A stretch of DNA of 14,636 bases, taken from the NCBI GenBank assembly GCA_014378125.1, contig JACMOG010000089.1:1-14636 (forward strand), given 5' to 3'. Positions 7,192-13,936 of the stretch are shown one piece after another (the stretch's first letter is position 1; each line of letters opens with the position of its first letter). Position numbers and translations under genes: made by a program. This DNA is from Vitreoscilla sp. (GTDB lineage Bacteria; Pseudomonadota; Gammaproteobacteria; Burkholderiales; Burkholderiaceae). The notes beneath the pieces were generated by a model that ran no database searches, was not told the DNA's origin, and worked only from the letters and a program-made list of their open reading frames with translations.

Positions 7192-8682
7192 ATGACCACC
7201 CAACAAGAATCGACCGCCGCCTCGGGCGCGATGGCTGAATTCGACGATTTCGCTGCGTTGCTGCAGAAGGAATTCAAGCCGAAGACCGACCAGGCCAGGT
7301 CGGCCGTCGAGAACGCCGTCCACACGCTGGCGCAGCAGGCGCTGGCCGACACCGCGCTGGTGTCCAACGACGTCTACAACACCATCGAAGGTCTGATCGC
7401 GGCCCTGGACAAGAAGCTGTCCGAGCAGGTCAACCTCATCATGCACCACGCCGACTTCACGAAGCTCGAAGGCGCGTGGCGTGGTCTCCATCACCTCGTC
7501 AACAACACCGAAACCGACGAGATGTTGAAGATCCGCGTGATGAACATTTCCAAGAGCGACCTGCACAAGACGCTCAAGCGCTACAAGGGCACGGCCTGGG
7601 ATCAGAGCCCCATCTTCAAGAAGGTCTACGAAGAAGAGTTCGGCCAGCTGGGCGGCAACCCCTACGGCTGCCTCGTGGGTGACTACCACTTCGACCACAG
7701 CCCGGTCGACGTGGAGCTGCTGTCCGAGATGGCCAAGATCGCCGCCGCATCGCACGCGCCGTTCATCGCCGGCGCCTCGCCCGCCACGCTGCAGATGGAT
7801 TCGTGGCGCGAGCTGTCGAACCCGCGTGACCTGACCAAGATCTTCGAGAACTCCGAATACGCTGCCTGGCGCTCGCTGCGCGAGTCCGACGATTCGCGCT
7901 ACATCGGCCTGGCCATGCCGCGCTTCCTGGCGCGCCTGCCGTATGGCTCGAAGACCAACCCGGTCGACGCATTCGACTTCGAGGAAGAGGTCGAAGGCGC
8001 GGATCACAACAGCTACGTTTGGGCCAACTCGGCCTACGCGATGGCCACCAACATCACGCGCGCCTTCAAGCTGTACGGCTGGTGCACCACGATCCGCGGC
8101 GTCGAGTCCGGCGGTTCGGTGCCCAACCTGCCGGTGCACTCGTTCCCCACCGACGACGGCGGTGTCGACATGAAGTGCCCCACGGAGATCGCGATCTCCG
8201 ATCGCCGCGAGGCCGAACTCGCCAAGAACGGCTTCATGCCGCTGGTGCACCGCAAGAACAGCGACTTCGCCGCCTTCATCGGCGCCCAGTCGCTGCAGAA
8301 GCCTGCCGAATACGATGATCCCGATGCGTCGGCCAACGCCAATCTGGCCGCGCGCCTGCCGTATCTGTTCGCGTCGTCGCGTTTCGCCCACTACCTGAAG
8401 TGCATGGTGCGCGACAAGGTGGGCTCGTTCGCGAGCGCCTCCTCCATGCAGGCTTTCCTGGGCAACTGGATCAAGCAGTACGTCGTCTCCAATCCGCAAA
8501 GCGCCGGACAGACCATCCAGGCCCAGAAGCCGTTGTCCGCCGCCGAAGTCATCGTCGAGGAAGTCGAGGGCAACCCCGGCTACTACACGTCGAAGTTCTT
8601 CCTCAAGCCTCACTATCAGCTGGAAGGGATGAGCATCTCCCTTCGCCTGGTTTCCAAGCTGCCTTCCAGCAAGGCCGCTTGA
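7192..8682 (+). CDS. tssC: TssC (VipB/HsiC-like) contractile sheath large subunit
   Basis: TssC is the large sheath subunit. With TssB it forms the extended helical tube that contracts to drive the Hcp-VgrG tail out of the cell. The 496-aa product has normal length. Signatures are LEGAWRGLHHLVNNTE at 92-107, GTAWDQSPIFKKVYEEEFG at 133-151, RYIGLAMPRFLARLPYG at 236-252, IRGVESGGSVPNLPVH at 301-316, TEIAISDRREAELAKNGFMP at 331-350, LAARLPYLFASSRFAHYLK at 385-403 and the C-terminal YQLEGMSISLRLVSKLP at 475-491. The first 35 residues carry the helix that ClpV recognises in Vibrio-type systems. Here it reads AEFDDFAALLQKEFKPKT (15-32), resembling the H1-type version. The ATG at 7192 is preceded by AGGAG at 7180-7184. 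The start context, codon use and spacing give no sign of transfer or damage. Confidence 0.98.
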   Translation: MTTQQESTAASGAMAEFDDFAALLQKEFKPKTDQARSAVENAVHTLAQQALADTALVSNDVYNTIEGLIAALDKKLSEQVNLIMHHADFTKLEGAWRGLHHLVNNTETDEMLKIRVMNISKSDLHKTLKRYKGTAWDQSPIFKKVYEEEFGQLGGNPYGCLVGDYHFDHSPVDVELLSEMAKIAAASHAPFIAGASPATLQMDSWRELSNPRDLTKIFENSEYAAWRSLRESDDSRYIGLAMPRFLARLPYGSKTNPVDAFDFEEEVEGADHNSYVWANSAYAMATNITRAFKLYGWCTTIRGVESGGSVPNLPVHSFPTDDGGVDMKCPTEIAISDRREAELAKNGFMPLVHRKNSDFAAFIGAQSLQKPAEYDDPDASANANLAARLPYLFASSRFAHYLKCMVRDKVGSFASASSMQAFLGNWIKQYVVSNPQSAGQTIQAQKPLSAAEVIVEEVEGNPGYYTSKFFLKPHYQLEGMSISLRLVSKLPSSKAA

Positions 8683-8700
8683 GTCCCGCTTATGGGGCGC

Positions 8701-8722
8701 ATTCCTGTCAATTGACGGGGAT
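8701..8722 (+). other. Stem-loop in the tssC-hcp spacer, just upstream of the hcp ribosome site
   Basis: Left arm 8701-8709 (ATTCCTGTC) pairs with right arm 8714-8722 (GACGGGGAT) around the tetraloop AATT, giving nine pairs of which two are G-U. The core GTCAATTGAC is a perfect palindrome in DNA. The hcp ribosome site AAGGAG begins eleven bases further on (8733-8738). It may be an RNA processing or 5'-end stabilising structure, or a protein-binding palindrome. Its function is inferred. Confidence 0.5.
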
Positions 8723-8745
8723 TCATTCTCTCAAGGAGTAGAAAA

Positions 8746-9231
8746 ATGGCACTCGACATGTTCATCAAGATCGACGACGTCAAGGGCGAGTCGAAGGATT
8801 CGGCCAAGAAGGACCAGATCGACGTGTTGGCCTGGAGCTGGGGCGTCTCCAACTCGGGTTCCGCGCACACCGGCGGCGGCGGCGGCGCAGGCAAGGCCAA
8901 CGTGCAGGATCTGTCGTTCACGAAGTACGTCGACAAGTCCAGCCCGGACCTGCTGCTCGCCAGCTGCAACGGCGACCACTACAAGGAAGCGAAGCTCGTC
9001 GTCCGCAAGGCCGGCACCACCCCCCTCGAGTACCTCACGATCACGATGTCCGGCAAGGTGCTGGTCACCTCGGTGTCGACGGGCGGCTCCGGCGGCGAAG
9101 ATCGCCTGACCGAAAACGTCACGCTGAACTTCTCGCACGTCAAGGTCGACTACATCGAGCAGAACGACACGGGCGCTCAGGGCGACACCCCGTCCATGGG
9201 CTGGGACATTGCCGGCAACGTCAAGATGTAA
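8746..9231 (+). CDS. hcp: Hcp (TssD) inner tube protein
   Basis: Hcp forms hexameric rings that stack into the inner tube inside the sheath. It is ejected on firing and can carry or chaperone small effectors in the ring lumen. The 161-aa product is a complete stand-alone Hcp with no C-terminal effector extension. Features are LDMFIKIDDVKGESKD at 3-18, AWSWGVSNSG at 29-38, a glycine-rich loop at 43-49, VQDLSFTKYVDKSSPDLL at 53-70, and ENVTLNFSHVKVDYIEQN at 123-140. It ends MGWDIAGNVKM, typical of H1-type Hcp1. The ATG at 8746 has AAGGAG at 8733-8738 and an A-rich run just before the start, the strongest initiation region in the window. Stem-loops bracket the gene on both sides, and an intrinsic terminator follows it. 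These suggest that hcp makes an extra, stable message to satisfy the high copy number needed. Confidence 0.98.
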   Translation: MALDMFIKIDDVKGESKDSAKKDQIDVLAWSWGVSNSGSAHTGGGGGAGKANVQDLSFTKYVDKSSPDLLLASCNGDHYKEAKLVVRKAGTTPLEYLTITMSGKVLVTSVSTGGSGGEDRLTENVTLNFSHVKVDYIEQNDTGAQGDTPSMGWDIAGNVKM

Positions 9232-9240
9232 AGCGCGCGA

Positions 9241-9266
9241 GGCTCGATCCGTTGACGGATCGGGCC
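9241..9266 (+). other. Strong stem-loop directly after the hcp stop codon
   Basis: GGCTCGATCCG (9241-9251) pairs with CGGATCGGGCC (9256-9266) around a TTGA loop: eleven pairs, one a G-U. It begins ten bases after the hcp stop codon. No T-run follows, so it is not itself an intrinsic terminator. A role in protecting the 3' end of hcp mRNA, or as a processing site, is inferred. Confidence 0.55.
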
Positions 9267-9272
9267 GCTCGT

Positions 9273-9302
9273 CGCCGTTGCCCCTGTGGGCGCGGCACGG
9301 CG
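9273..9302 (+). other. Second stem-loop in the hcp-tagJ gap
   Basis: CGCCGTTGCC (9273-9282) can pair with GGCACGGCG (9294-9302), giving nine G-C or A-T pairs with one bulged T and an eleven-base loop. It lies between the first hairpin and the terminator. In GC-rich DNA such pairing can arise by chance, so this is weaker than its neighbours. Confidence 0.35.
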
Positions 9303-9322
9303 CGTGTGCGTGAAGTCCGAGG

Positions 9323-9353
9323 CGCCGGTCGAAATGACCGGCGTCTTTCTTTT
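9323..9353 (+). terminator. Rho-independent terminator downstream of hcp, inside the operon
   Basis: A perfect eight-pair stem, CGCCGGTC (9323-9330) with GACCGGCG (9336-9343), encloses the loop GAAAT. It is followed at once by the T-rich tract TCTTTCTTTT (9344-9353). This is a textbook intrinsic terminator layout in a genome where T-runs are rare. It ends 21 bp before the tagJ start, so it should stop part of the transcription coming from tssA-hcp and lower expression of tagJ-tssG relative to the tail genes. Confidence 0.8.
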
Positions 9354-9363
9354 CCCCTCCCAC

Positions 9364-9368
9364 GGTGA
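9364..9368 (+). promoter_or_regulatory. Ribosome binding site deciding the tagJ start
   Basis: GGTGA at 9364-9368 matches the 3' half of the full Shine-Dalgarno sequence and lies six bases before ATG 9375. The alternative GTG at 9369 has only CCCCTCCCAC upstream, so ATG 9375 is preferred. Confidence 0.5.
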
Positions 9369-9374
9369 GTGTCC

Positions 9375-10244
9375 ATGGCGTCCATCGATCTCGCGATGCA
9401 GTTTTCTTCCGCCGACCCGCTGGCGCATTTCGACGACCTGCGCAAGATGATCCAGAAGCAGCCGCAGCGCTCCGACCTGCGGATCTTCCTGTTCCAGATC
9501 TACTGCGTCCAGGGCGAATGGATGAAGGCCGCCACGCAGCTCGACGTGCTGCTGGAGCTCGACGCCTCTTCCAAGCCGATGGTCGACACCTACCGCGAGG
9601 CCTTGCGCTGCGAGGCGTTGCGCCGCGAGGTCTTCGACGGCAAGCGATCGCCCCTGGTGCTGGGCCAGCCTGATGACTGGCTCGCGCTGCTGATCGAGGC
9701 GCTGCGCGTGGACGCCGAAGGCCGGCCCGAGGCCGCCTCCGAGTTGCGCGCCAAGGCCCTGGAGGCCGCGCCCGCCACTTCGGGCAAGCTCGACGACGTC
9801 GCCTTCGCGTGGCTGGCCGACGCCGACGCCCGGCTGGGCCCGGTCGTCGAGGCCATCATCAACGGCAAGTACTACTGGGTGCCGATCTCGCGCCTGACCC
9901 GCATCGAGATCGACAAGCCCGCCGACCTGCGCGATTTCGTCTGGGCCCCGGCCACGCTCACGCTGGAAAACGGCGCCGTCAACGTGGCGCTGATTCCCAC
10001 GCGCTATCCCGGCTCCGAGCGCGAATCCGATGCCGCGTTGCGCCTCTCGCGCGCCACCGACTGGCGCGAGCAACCGGGCGGCGCCTGGCATGGCGTGGGC
10101 CAGCGCGTGCTGACCACCGACCAGTCCGAGGTGGCGCTGCTGGACGTCCGCGTCATCGCCTTCGACACCCCGCTGGTCGAATCGCCGTCGTCGGACGAAG
10201 CCGACGCCGAAGCCTCGGACTCCGCCGCCCAAGCCAATGGCTGA
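9375..10244 (+). CDS. tagJ: TagJ (ImpE/SciE/HsiE family) T6SS accessory protein
   Basis: TagJ is a cytoplasmic accessory protein found in H1-type systems. In P. aeruginosa the homologue HsiE1 binds the N-terminus of TssB and interacts with ClpV, and is proposed to recruit the ATPase to the contracted sheath. From ATG 9375 the product is 289 aa, and starting at GTG 9369 would add two residues. Residues about 10-135 are helical and TPR-like, with DLRIFLFQIYCVQGEWMKA at 34-52. The family signatures INGKYYWVPISRL (162-174), RDFVWAPA (186-193) and LIPTRYPGSE (206-215) follow. The last 20 residues are an acidic, serine/alanine-rich tail that looks disordered. The stop codon overlaps the tssE start by eight bases (ATGGCTGA), implying translational coupling. 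Its place after an intrinsic terminator suggests lower expression than hcp. The family call is firm; the ClpV-recruitment role is taken from the homologue. Confidence 0.93.
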   Translation: MASIDLAMQFSSADPLAHFDDLRKMIQKQPQRSDLRIFLFQIYCVQGEWMKAATQLDVLLELDASSKPMVDTYREALRCEALRREVFDGKRSPLVLGQPDDWLALLIEALRVDAEGRPEAASELRAKALEAAPATSGKLDDVAFAWLADADARLGPVVEAIINGKYYWVPISRLTRIEIDKPADLRDFVWAPATLTLENGAVNVALIPTRYPGSERESDAALRLSRATDWREQPGGAWHGVGQRVLTTDQSEVALLDVRVIAFDTPLVESPSSDEADAEASDSAAQANG

Positions 10245-10734
10245 CGCGCTCTCGCGCGACCGACTCTATCCGTCGTTGCTCGACCGCCTGGTCGACGACG
10301 AGCCAGGCCGCGCGACCGAGGCGCGCGAGAACCGGGCCGCGTCGCTGCAGAAGCTGCGCGAGAACGTGCTGCGCGACCTGAACTGGCTGTTCAACGCCAC
10401 GCAGTCCAGCATCGACTTCGCGGACGATCCCGTGCTCATCGGCTCTGTCATCAACTACGGCATGCCGCCGCTCGCGGGCCGTCCGGCATCCCAGTACGAC
10501 CTCAACGACCTGGCGCGCGCGCTGCGCGACGTGATCCTGCGCTTCGAGCCGCGCATCATTGCCCACACGCTCAAGGTGAGCGCCGATCGCGACCGGGAGA
10601 GCGCGCACAACGTCCTCGGGTTCCGCATCGAGGGCCAGATGTGGTCGCAGCCGATTCCGCTCGAGATCTACATGCGCACCGAGATCGATCTCGAGAGCGG
10701 CATGACGCAGGTCGTCGAGGCGAAAGCCCCTTAA
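10237..10734 (+). CDS. tssE: TssE (gp25-like) baseplate wedge protein
   Basis: TssE is the T6SS counterpart of phage T4 gp25. It sits in the baseplate wedge with TssF and TssG and primes sheath assembly. The product is 165 aa. The gp25-type fold is marked by LRDLNWLFNA (45-54), SVINYGMPPLAG (70-81), LARALRDVILRFEPRI (92-107) with the conserved FEPRI, and the C-terminal beta hairpin around IPLEIYMRTEIDLESG (140-155). The N-terminal DRLYPSLLDRLVDDEP (8-23) is the standard TssE opening. The ATG at 10237 has no visible Shine-Dalgarno sequence. It lies inside the end of tagJ with an eight-base overlap, so translation probably depends on ribosomes finishing tagJ. tssF follows after 21 bp. Confidence 0.96.
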   Translation: MADALSRDRLYPSLLDRLVDDEPGRATEARENRAASLQKLRENVLRDLNWLFNATQSSIDFADDPVLIGSVINYGMPPLAGRPASQYDLNDLARALRDVILRFEPRIIAHTLKVSADRDRESAHNVLGFRIEGQMWSQPIPLEIYMRTEIDLESGMTQVVEAKAP

Positions 10735-10755
10735 GCCCTCACTCTTCAGGCCACG

Positions 10756-12642
10756 ATGGATCCCCGTCTACTCGGCTACTACCGGCAGGAACTGCTGCAC
10801 ATCCGCGATGCCGCCTCGGAGTTCGCCCGCGAACATCCGAAGATCGCCGCGCGCCTGGCGCTGGAACAGACCACGTCCGGTGGCGAGTGCGTCGACCCGT
10901 ACGTGGAGCGCCTCCTCGAAGGCTTCGCCTTCCTCGCCGGGCGCGTGCACTACCAGCAGGACTCCGAATACGGCCGCTTCACGCAGTACCTGCTGGAGCT
11001 GGTGTATCCCGGCTACCTGGCGCCCACGCCGTCGATGCTCATCGCGCAGTTCGAGCCCGACCTCGACGACCCGGCGCTGGCGGGCGGCCCGTCGGTGCCG
11101 CGCGGCAGCGTGATGAGTTCCCGCCTGCAGCCCGGGGAGCGCACCGCCTGCCGCTTCACCACCGGACATGCGGTGCGGCTGTGGCCGCTGCGCATCGCCC
11201 AGGCGCGCTTCCAGTCGCACGTCACCGACGTGCCGCCGGCCGCGCTGTCCGGCCTCGTGTCGCCCAACGCCTGCCTGCGCGTGCGCATGCGCGTGGGCGC
11301 GTCGCTGCTGGCCAACCAGCTGGAGCTCGACGAACTGGTGCTGCACATGGCCGGCGACGATGGCATCGCGCACCGCGTCTACGAGCAGTTGTTCGCGCGT
11401 TGCCAGGCCATCGCGGTGGTCGACCCGCTGCGCCGCAACGCGCTGGCGGGCGTGCTGCCCGCCAGCGCGCTGGTGCCTGGAGGCTTCGAGGACGACGAGG
11501 CGCTGCTGCCGGTGCAGGATCGTGCGTTGTCCGGCTATCGCCTTCTGAAGGAATACAGCGCGTTCCCCGCGCGCTTCCTGTTCGCCCGCATCAAGGGCCT
11601 GCGCGAGATCCTGTCGCGGATCGGCTCGTCGGAGTTCGAGCTGCTGTTCATCACCGACCGCAGCGACGTCACGCTGGAGAAGACGCTCGACCCGACCAAC
11701 TTCGCGCTGCATTGCACCCCGGCCATCAACCTGTTCCAGAAGCGCGCCGACCGCGTGGAAGTGACCACGCGCGATCACGAGTTCCACGTCATCAGCGACC
11801 GCGCGCGGCCCATCGACTACGAGGTGTACTCACTGCTGTCGGTGGCCGGCATCGACAAGTCGGGCGTGCAGCAGGTGCGCGAGTTCAAGCCGCTCTATGC
11901 GCGCTACGACGACGCCAATTCCGACTCGTACGCGTTCTTTTCCACGCGCCGGCTCCAGCGCGTGATGTCGGACGCCACGCGCAAGCGCGGCCCGCGCAGC
12001 GGCTACATCGGCACCGAGGTCTACGTGACGCTGGCCGACCCGCAGACCGCGCCATGGCCGGCGTCGGTGGTGCAGCTGGCCATCGACACGCTCAGCACCA
12101 ACCGCGACCTGCCGCTGACGTTGTCGGTGGGCAGCTCCAACGATTTTTACCTGGAAGAGAACACGCCGGTCAAGGGCGTGCGCTGCATCCGCGGGCCCAC
12201 GCGACCGGTCACGCCGGTGGGCGAGGGCAAGGCCCAGTGGCGCGCGTTGAGCCATCTTTCCCTCAACTACCTGTCGCTCATCGACAGCGAAGGGCAGGGC
12301 GGCGCGGCGTCGCTGCGCGAGCTGCTGTCGCTGTACGGCATGGACGAGCTCTCGCCGTTGCACAAGCAGCTCGAAGGGCTGATCTCGGTGCGCAGCGAGG
12401 CGGCCATCAGTCGCGTGCCGGTCAAGGGCCCCATCGTCTTCGGCCGCGGCACCAAGGTCTGGCTGACGCTGGACGAACGCGCGTTCGAAGGCACCGGCGT
12501 GCTGGTGCTGGGCGCGGTGCTCGACCGCTTCCTGGCGCGCTACGCCAGCATGAACAGTTTCATCCAGCTGGCCATCTCGTCGCAGACCCGCGGCCTGGTC
12601 AAGAGCTGGCCGGCGCGCATCGGTGCGCGCTCGGTGCTCTGA
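10756..12642 (+). CDS. tssF: TssF (VasA/ImpG family) baseplate protein
   Basis: TssF forms the baseplate wedge with TssG (as a TssF2-TssG trimer in known structures), linking the VgrG hub to the sheath base and to TssK. The 628-aa product has typical length. Signatures are GYYRQELLHIRDAASEFARE at 7-26, HPKIAARL at 27-34, DPYVERLLEGFAFLAGRVH at 47-65 and FTQYLLELVYPGYLAPTPSM at 75-94. The C-terminal region includes the LSLNYLSL stretch and ends in SQTRGLVKSWPARIGARSVL, as expected for the family. The ATG at 10756 has only AGG (10748-10750) as a ribosome site, so coupling to tssE is likely. The reading frame is uninterrupted and codon use is uniform. tssG follows after 15 bp. Confidence 0.97.
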   Translation: MDPRLLGYYRQELLHIRDAASEFAREHPKIAARLALEQTTSGGECVDPYVERLLEGFAFLAGRVHYQQDSEYGRFTQYLLELVYPGYLAPTPSMLIAQFEPDLDDPALAGGPSVPRGSVMSSRLQPGERTACRFTTGHAVRLWPLRIAQARFQSHVTDVPPAALSGLVSPNACLRVRMRVGASLLANQLELDELVLHMAGDDGIAHRVYEQLFARCQAIAVVDPLRRNALAGVLPASALVPGGFEDDEALLPVQDRALSGYRLLKEYSAFPARFLFARIKGLREILSRIGSSEFELLFITDRSDVTLEKTLDPTNFALHCTPAINLFQKRADRVEVTTRDHEFHVISDRARPIDYEVYSLLSVAGIDKSGVQQVREFKPLYARYDDANSDSYAFFSTRRLQRVMSDATRKRGPRSGYIGTEVYVTLADPQTAPWPASVVQLAIDTLSTNRDLPLTLSVGSSNDFYLEENTPVKGVRCIRGPTRPVTPVGEGKAQWRALSHLSLNYLSLIDSEGQGGAASLRELLSLYGMDELSPLHKQLEGLISVRSEAAISRVPVKGPIVFGRGTKVWLTLDERAFEGTGVLVLGAVLDRFLARYASMNSFIQLAISSQTRGLVKSWPARIGARSVL

Positions 12643-12657
12643 GCCCGCGGAGCCCGA

Positions 12658-13836
12658 ATGAGCGAATTCGCGTCCGCGCCGCCGCTGGATGACGACGACG
12701 ATCCGGAAGGTACCCGGATCCTCACCGTCGCCGACGTCCTCAACGCGCTCGGCGCGATGAAAGGCGAGGTCGGCGGCCACGCCGCGGCCGTGGTCGAGTT
12801 GCTGGCTCAGAAGGAGGCCGCTTCCGCGGTGCGCCACGAGGCCCGCAAGGAGTTGCTGCGCAAGCTCCAGGCCGAGCCGCACAAGTTCGGCTTCTTCCAG
12901 GCGGTGCGTCTGCTGGAGAACGCCCACCCGGGGCTGCCGCGCATCGGCACCTCGCTGCGACTGCGCGACGACCCGATCCGCTTCGCGCAATCGCCGACGC
13001 TGGCGTTCGCGCCGTCCGCGTTGTCTCGTTTCGTGCCGGCCGACGGCGACAAGCCGCCCATCCTGGACCAACGCTTCTTCGGCATGTTCGGCCCCAACGG
13101 CGCGCTGCCGCTGCACCTCACCGAATATGCCCGCGAACGCTCGCGGCGCACGCCGTCCGACCGGGCGCTGGTGCGCTTCCTCGACATGTTCCACCACCGG
13201 CTCCTGTCGCTGCTGTACCGGGCTTGGGCCGAGGCCTCGCCGGCGGTCAGCATGGACCGGCCCGACAACGATCCGTTCAGCCGCTGGGTCGGCTCGATCG
13301 CGGGCTACGGCCAGCCCACGCTCACCAGCCGCGACTCGGTGCCCGATGGCGCGCGCCTGGCCGCGGCGGGCATCCTGGGTCGCTCGGTGCACAGCGCCGA
13401 AGGCCTGGAACGCATCCTCAACGACTTCTTCCGCGTGCCCGTGCGCGTGCACCAGTGGGAGCCCTACTGGATGCGCCTGCCCGAGGATGCCCTGACCCGT
13501 ATCGGCCTGCGCAACGCGCCGGTGGCCCTGGGGCAGAGCGCCGTCGTCGGCGCCAAGGTGTGGGACTGCCAGAACCGCTTCCGCATCGAGATCGGGCCGC
13601 TCACACTGACGCAGTACCAGCGCTTCCTGCCCGGCGGCGACAGCCTGAAGCGACTCCGGGACTGGGTGCTCAACTACATCGGCTACGAGCTCTCGTGCGA
13701 GATGCACCTCGTGCTGAAGAAGGACGAAGTGCCGGCGGTCAAGCTGGGCGCCGCGGGCGCGCTGGCCTGGACCTCCTGGCTGGGAAAGCGGCCGTCGCCG
13801 ACGCCCGCTGGCGACCTGCGCCTGGGCATCACATGA
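12658..13836 (+). CDS. tssG: TssG (VasB/ImpH family) baseplate protein with N-terminal extension
   Basis: TssG partners with TssF in the baseplate wedge and contributes the site that binds TssK. The product is 392 aa, longer than the usual 300-350. The conserved family start, FGFFQAVRLLE, is reached only at residues 77-87, so about 60 residues are extra. The extension has an acidic run DDDDDP at 11-16 and then a helical, charged stretch at about 20-72. Later signatures are GMFGPNGALPLHLTEYARER (142-161), FLDMFHHRLLSLLYRAW (174-190), DPFSRWVGSIAGYG (205-218), and LTLTQYQRFLPGG (315-327). The ATG at 12658 is supported by GGAG at 12649-12652, five bases away. The internal ATG at 12757 has no ribosome site and would still leave a long lead-in, so the extension is probably translated. 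It is the last gene before the gap to clpV. Confidence 0.95.
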   Translation: MSEFASAPPLDDDDDPEGTRILTVADVLNALGAMKGEVGGHAAAVVELLAQKEAASAVRHEARKELLRKLQAEPHKFGFFQAVRLLENAHPGLPRIGTSLRLRDDPIRFAQSPTLAFAPSALSRFVPADGDKPPILDQRFFGMFGPNGALPLHLTEYARERSRRTPSDRALVRFLDMFHHRLLSLLYRAWAEASPAVSMDRPDNDPFSRWVGSIAGYGQPTLTSRDSVPDGARLAAAGILGRSVHSAEGLERILNDFFRVPVRVHQWEPYWMRLPEDALTRIGLRNAPVALGQSAVVGAKVWDCQNRFRIEIGPLTLTQYQRFLPGGDSLKRLRDWVLNYIGYELSCEMHLVLKKDEVPAVKLGAAGALAWTSWLGKRPSPTPAGDLRLGIT

Positions 13837-13858
13837 CGCGGTTCCCCTCGTGGGGGGA

Positions 13859-13887
13859 TTGAAAACCCTCTCCAACAAGTCTCAAAT
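13859..13887 (+). promoter_or_regulatory. Candidate sigma-70 promoter for clpV
   Basis: TTGAAA at 13859-13864 differs from the -35 consensus at one base. Exactly 17 bp further on, TCAAAT at 13882-13887 matches four of six -10 positions, including the first and last T. It lacks the A at the second position, which is important. The element sits in the least GC-rich stretch of the 100-bp tssG-clpV gap and would start transcription about 40 bases before the clpV start codon. No expression data are available, so this is a candidate only. Confidence 0.4.
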
Positions 13888-13936
13888 CAGTTCAACAATC
13901 CAACTGGGCACGTCGAGGCCCGAATGAGGAGTCACC

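Noticed and set aside
7159..8613. 484-codon minus-strand frame opposite tssC
   Set aside because: No recognisable domain, and TssC on the plus strand is highly conserved. Antisense shadow.
8712..8740. TTGACG at 8712-8717 as a -35 element of an hcp promoter
   Set aside because: The -10 would fall on the hcp ribosome binding site (GGAGTA at 8735-8740), leaving no leader, and that hexamer does not resemble a -10. The TTGAC is better explained as part of the hairpin palindrome.
8746..9231. Hcp carrying a C-terminal effector domain
   Set aside because: The frame stops right after the standard Hcp ending (GWDIAGNVKM). The following 143 bp contain no in-frame continuation.
10641..12692. 683-codon shifted-frame open frame over tssF
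   Set aside because: Same composition artefact. TssF is unmistakable in the other frame.
11830..13878. 682-codon open frame on the minus strand opposite tssF-tssG
   Set aside because: Its residues are dominated by Arg, Ala, Gln, His and Gly, it matches no family I know, and it lies antisense to two clear baseplate genes. Long antisense frames are expected where third positions are almost all G or C.
13837..13936. Sigma-54 (-24/-12) promoter before clpV, suggested by TGGGCAC at about 13905
   Set aside because: There is no matching TTGC element at the required spacing downstream, so the GG/GC pair typical of sigma-54 sites is absent.
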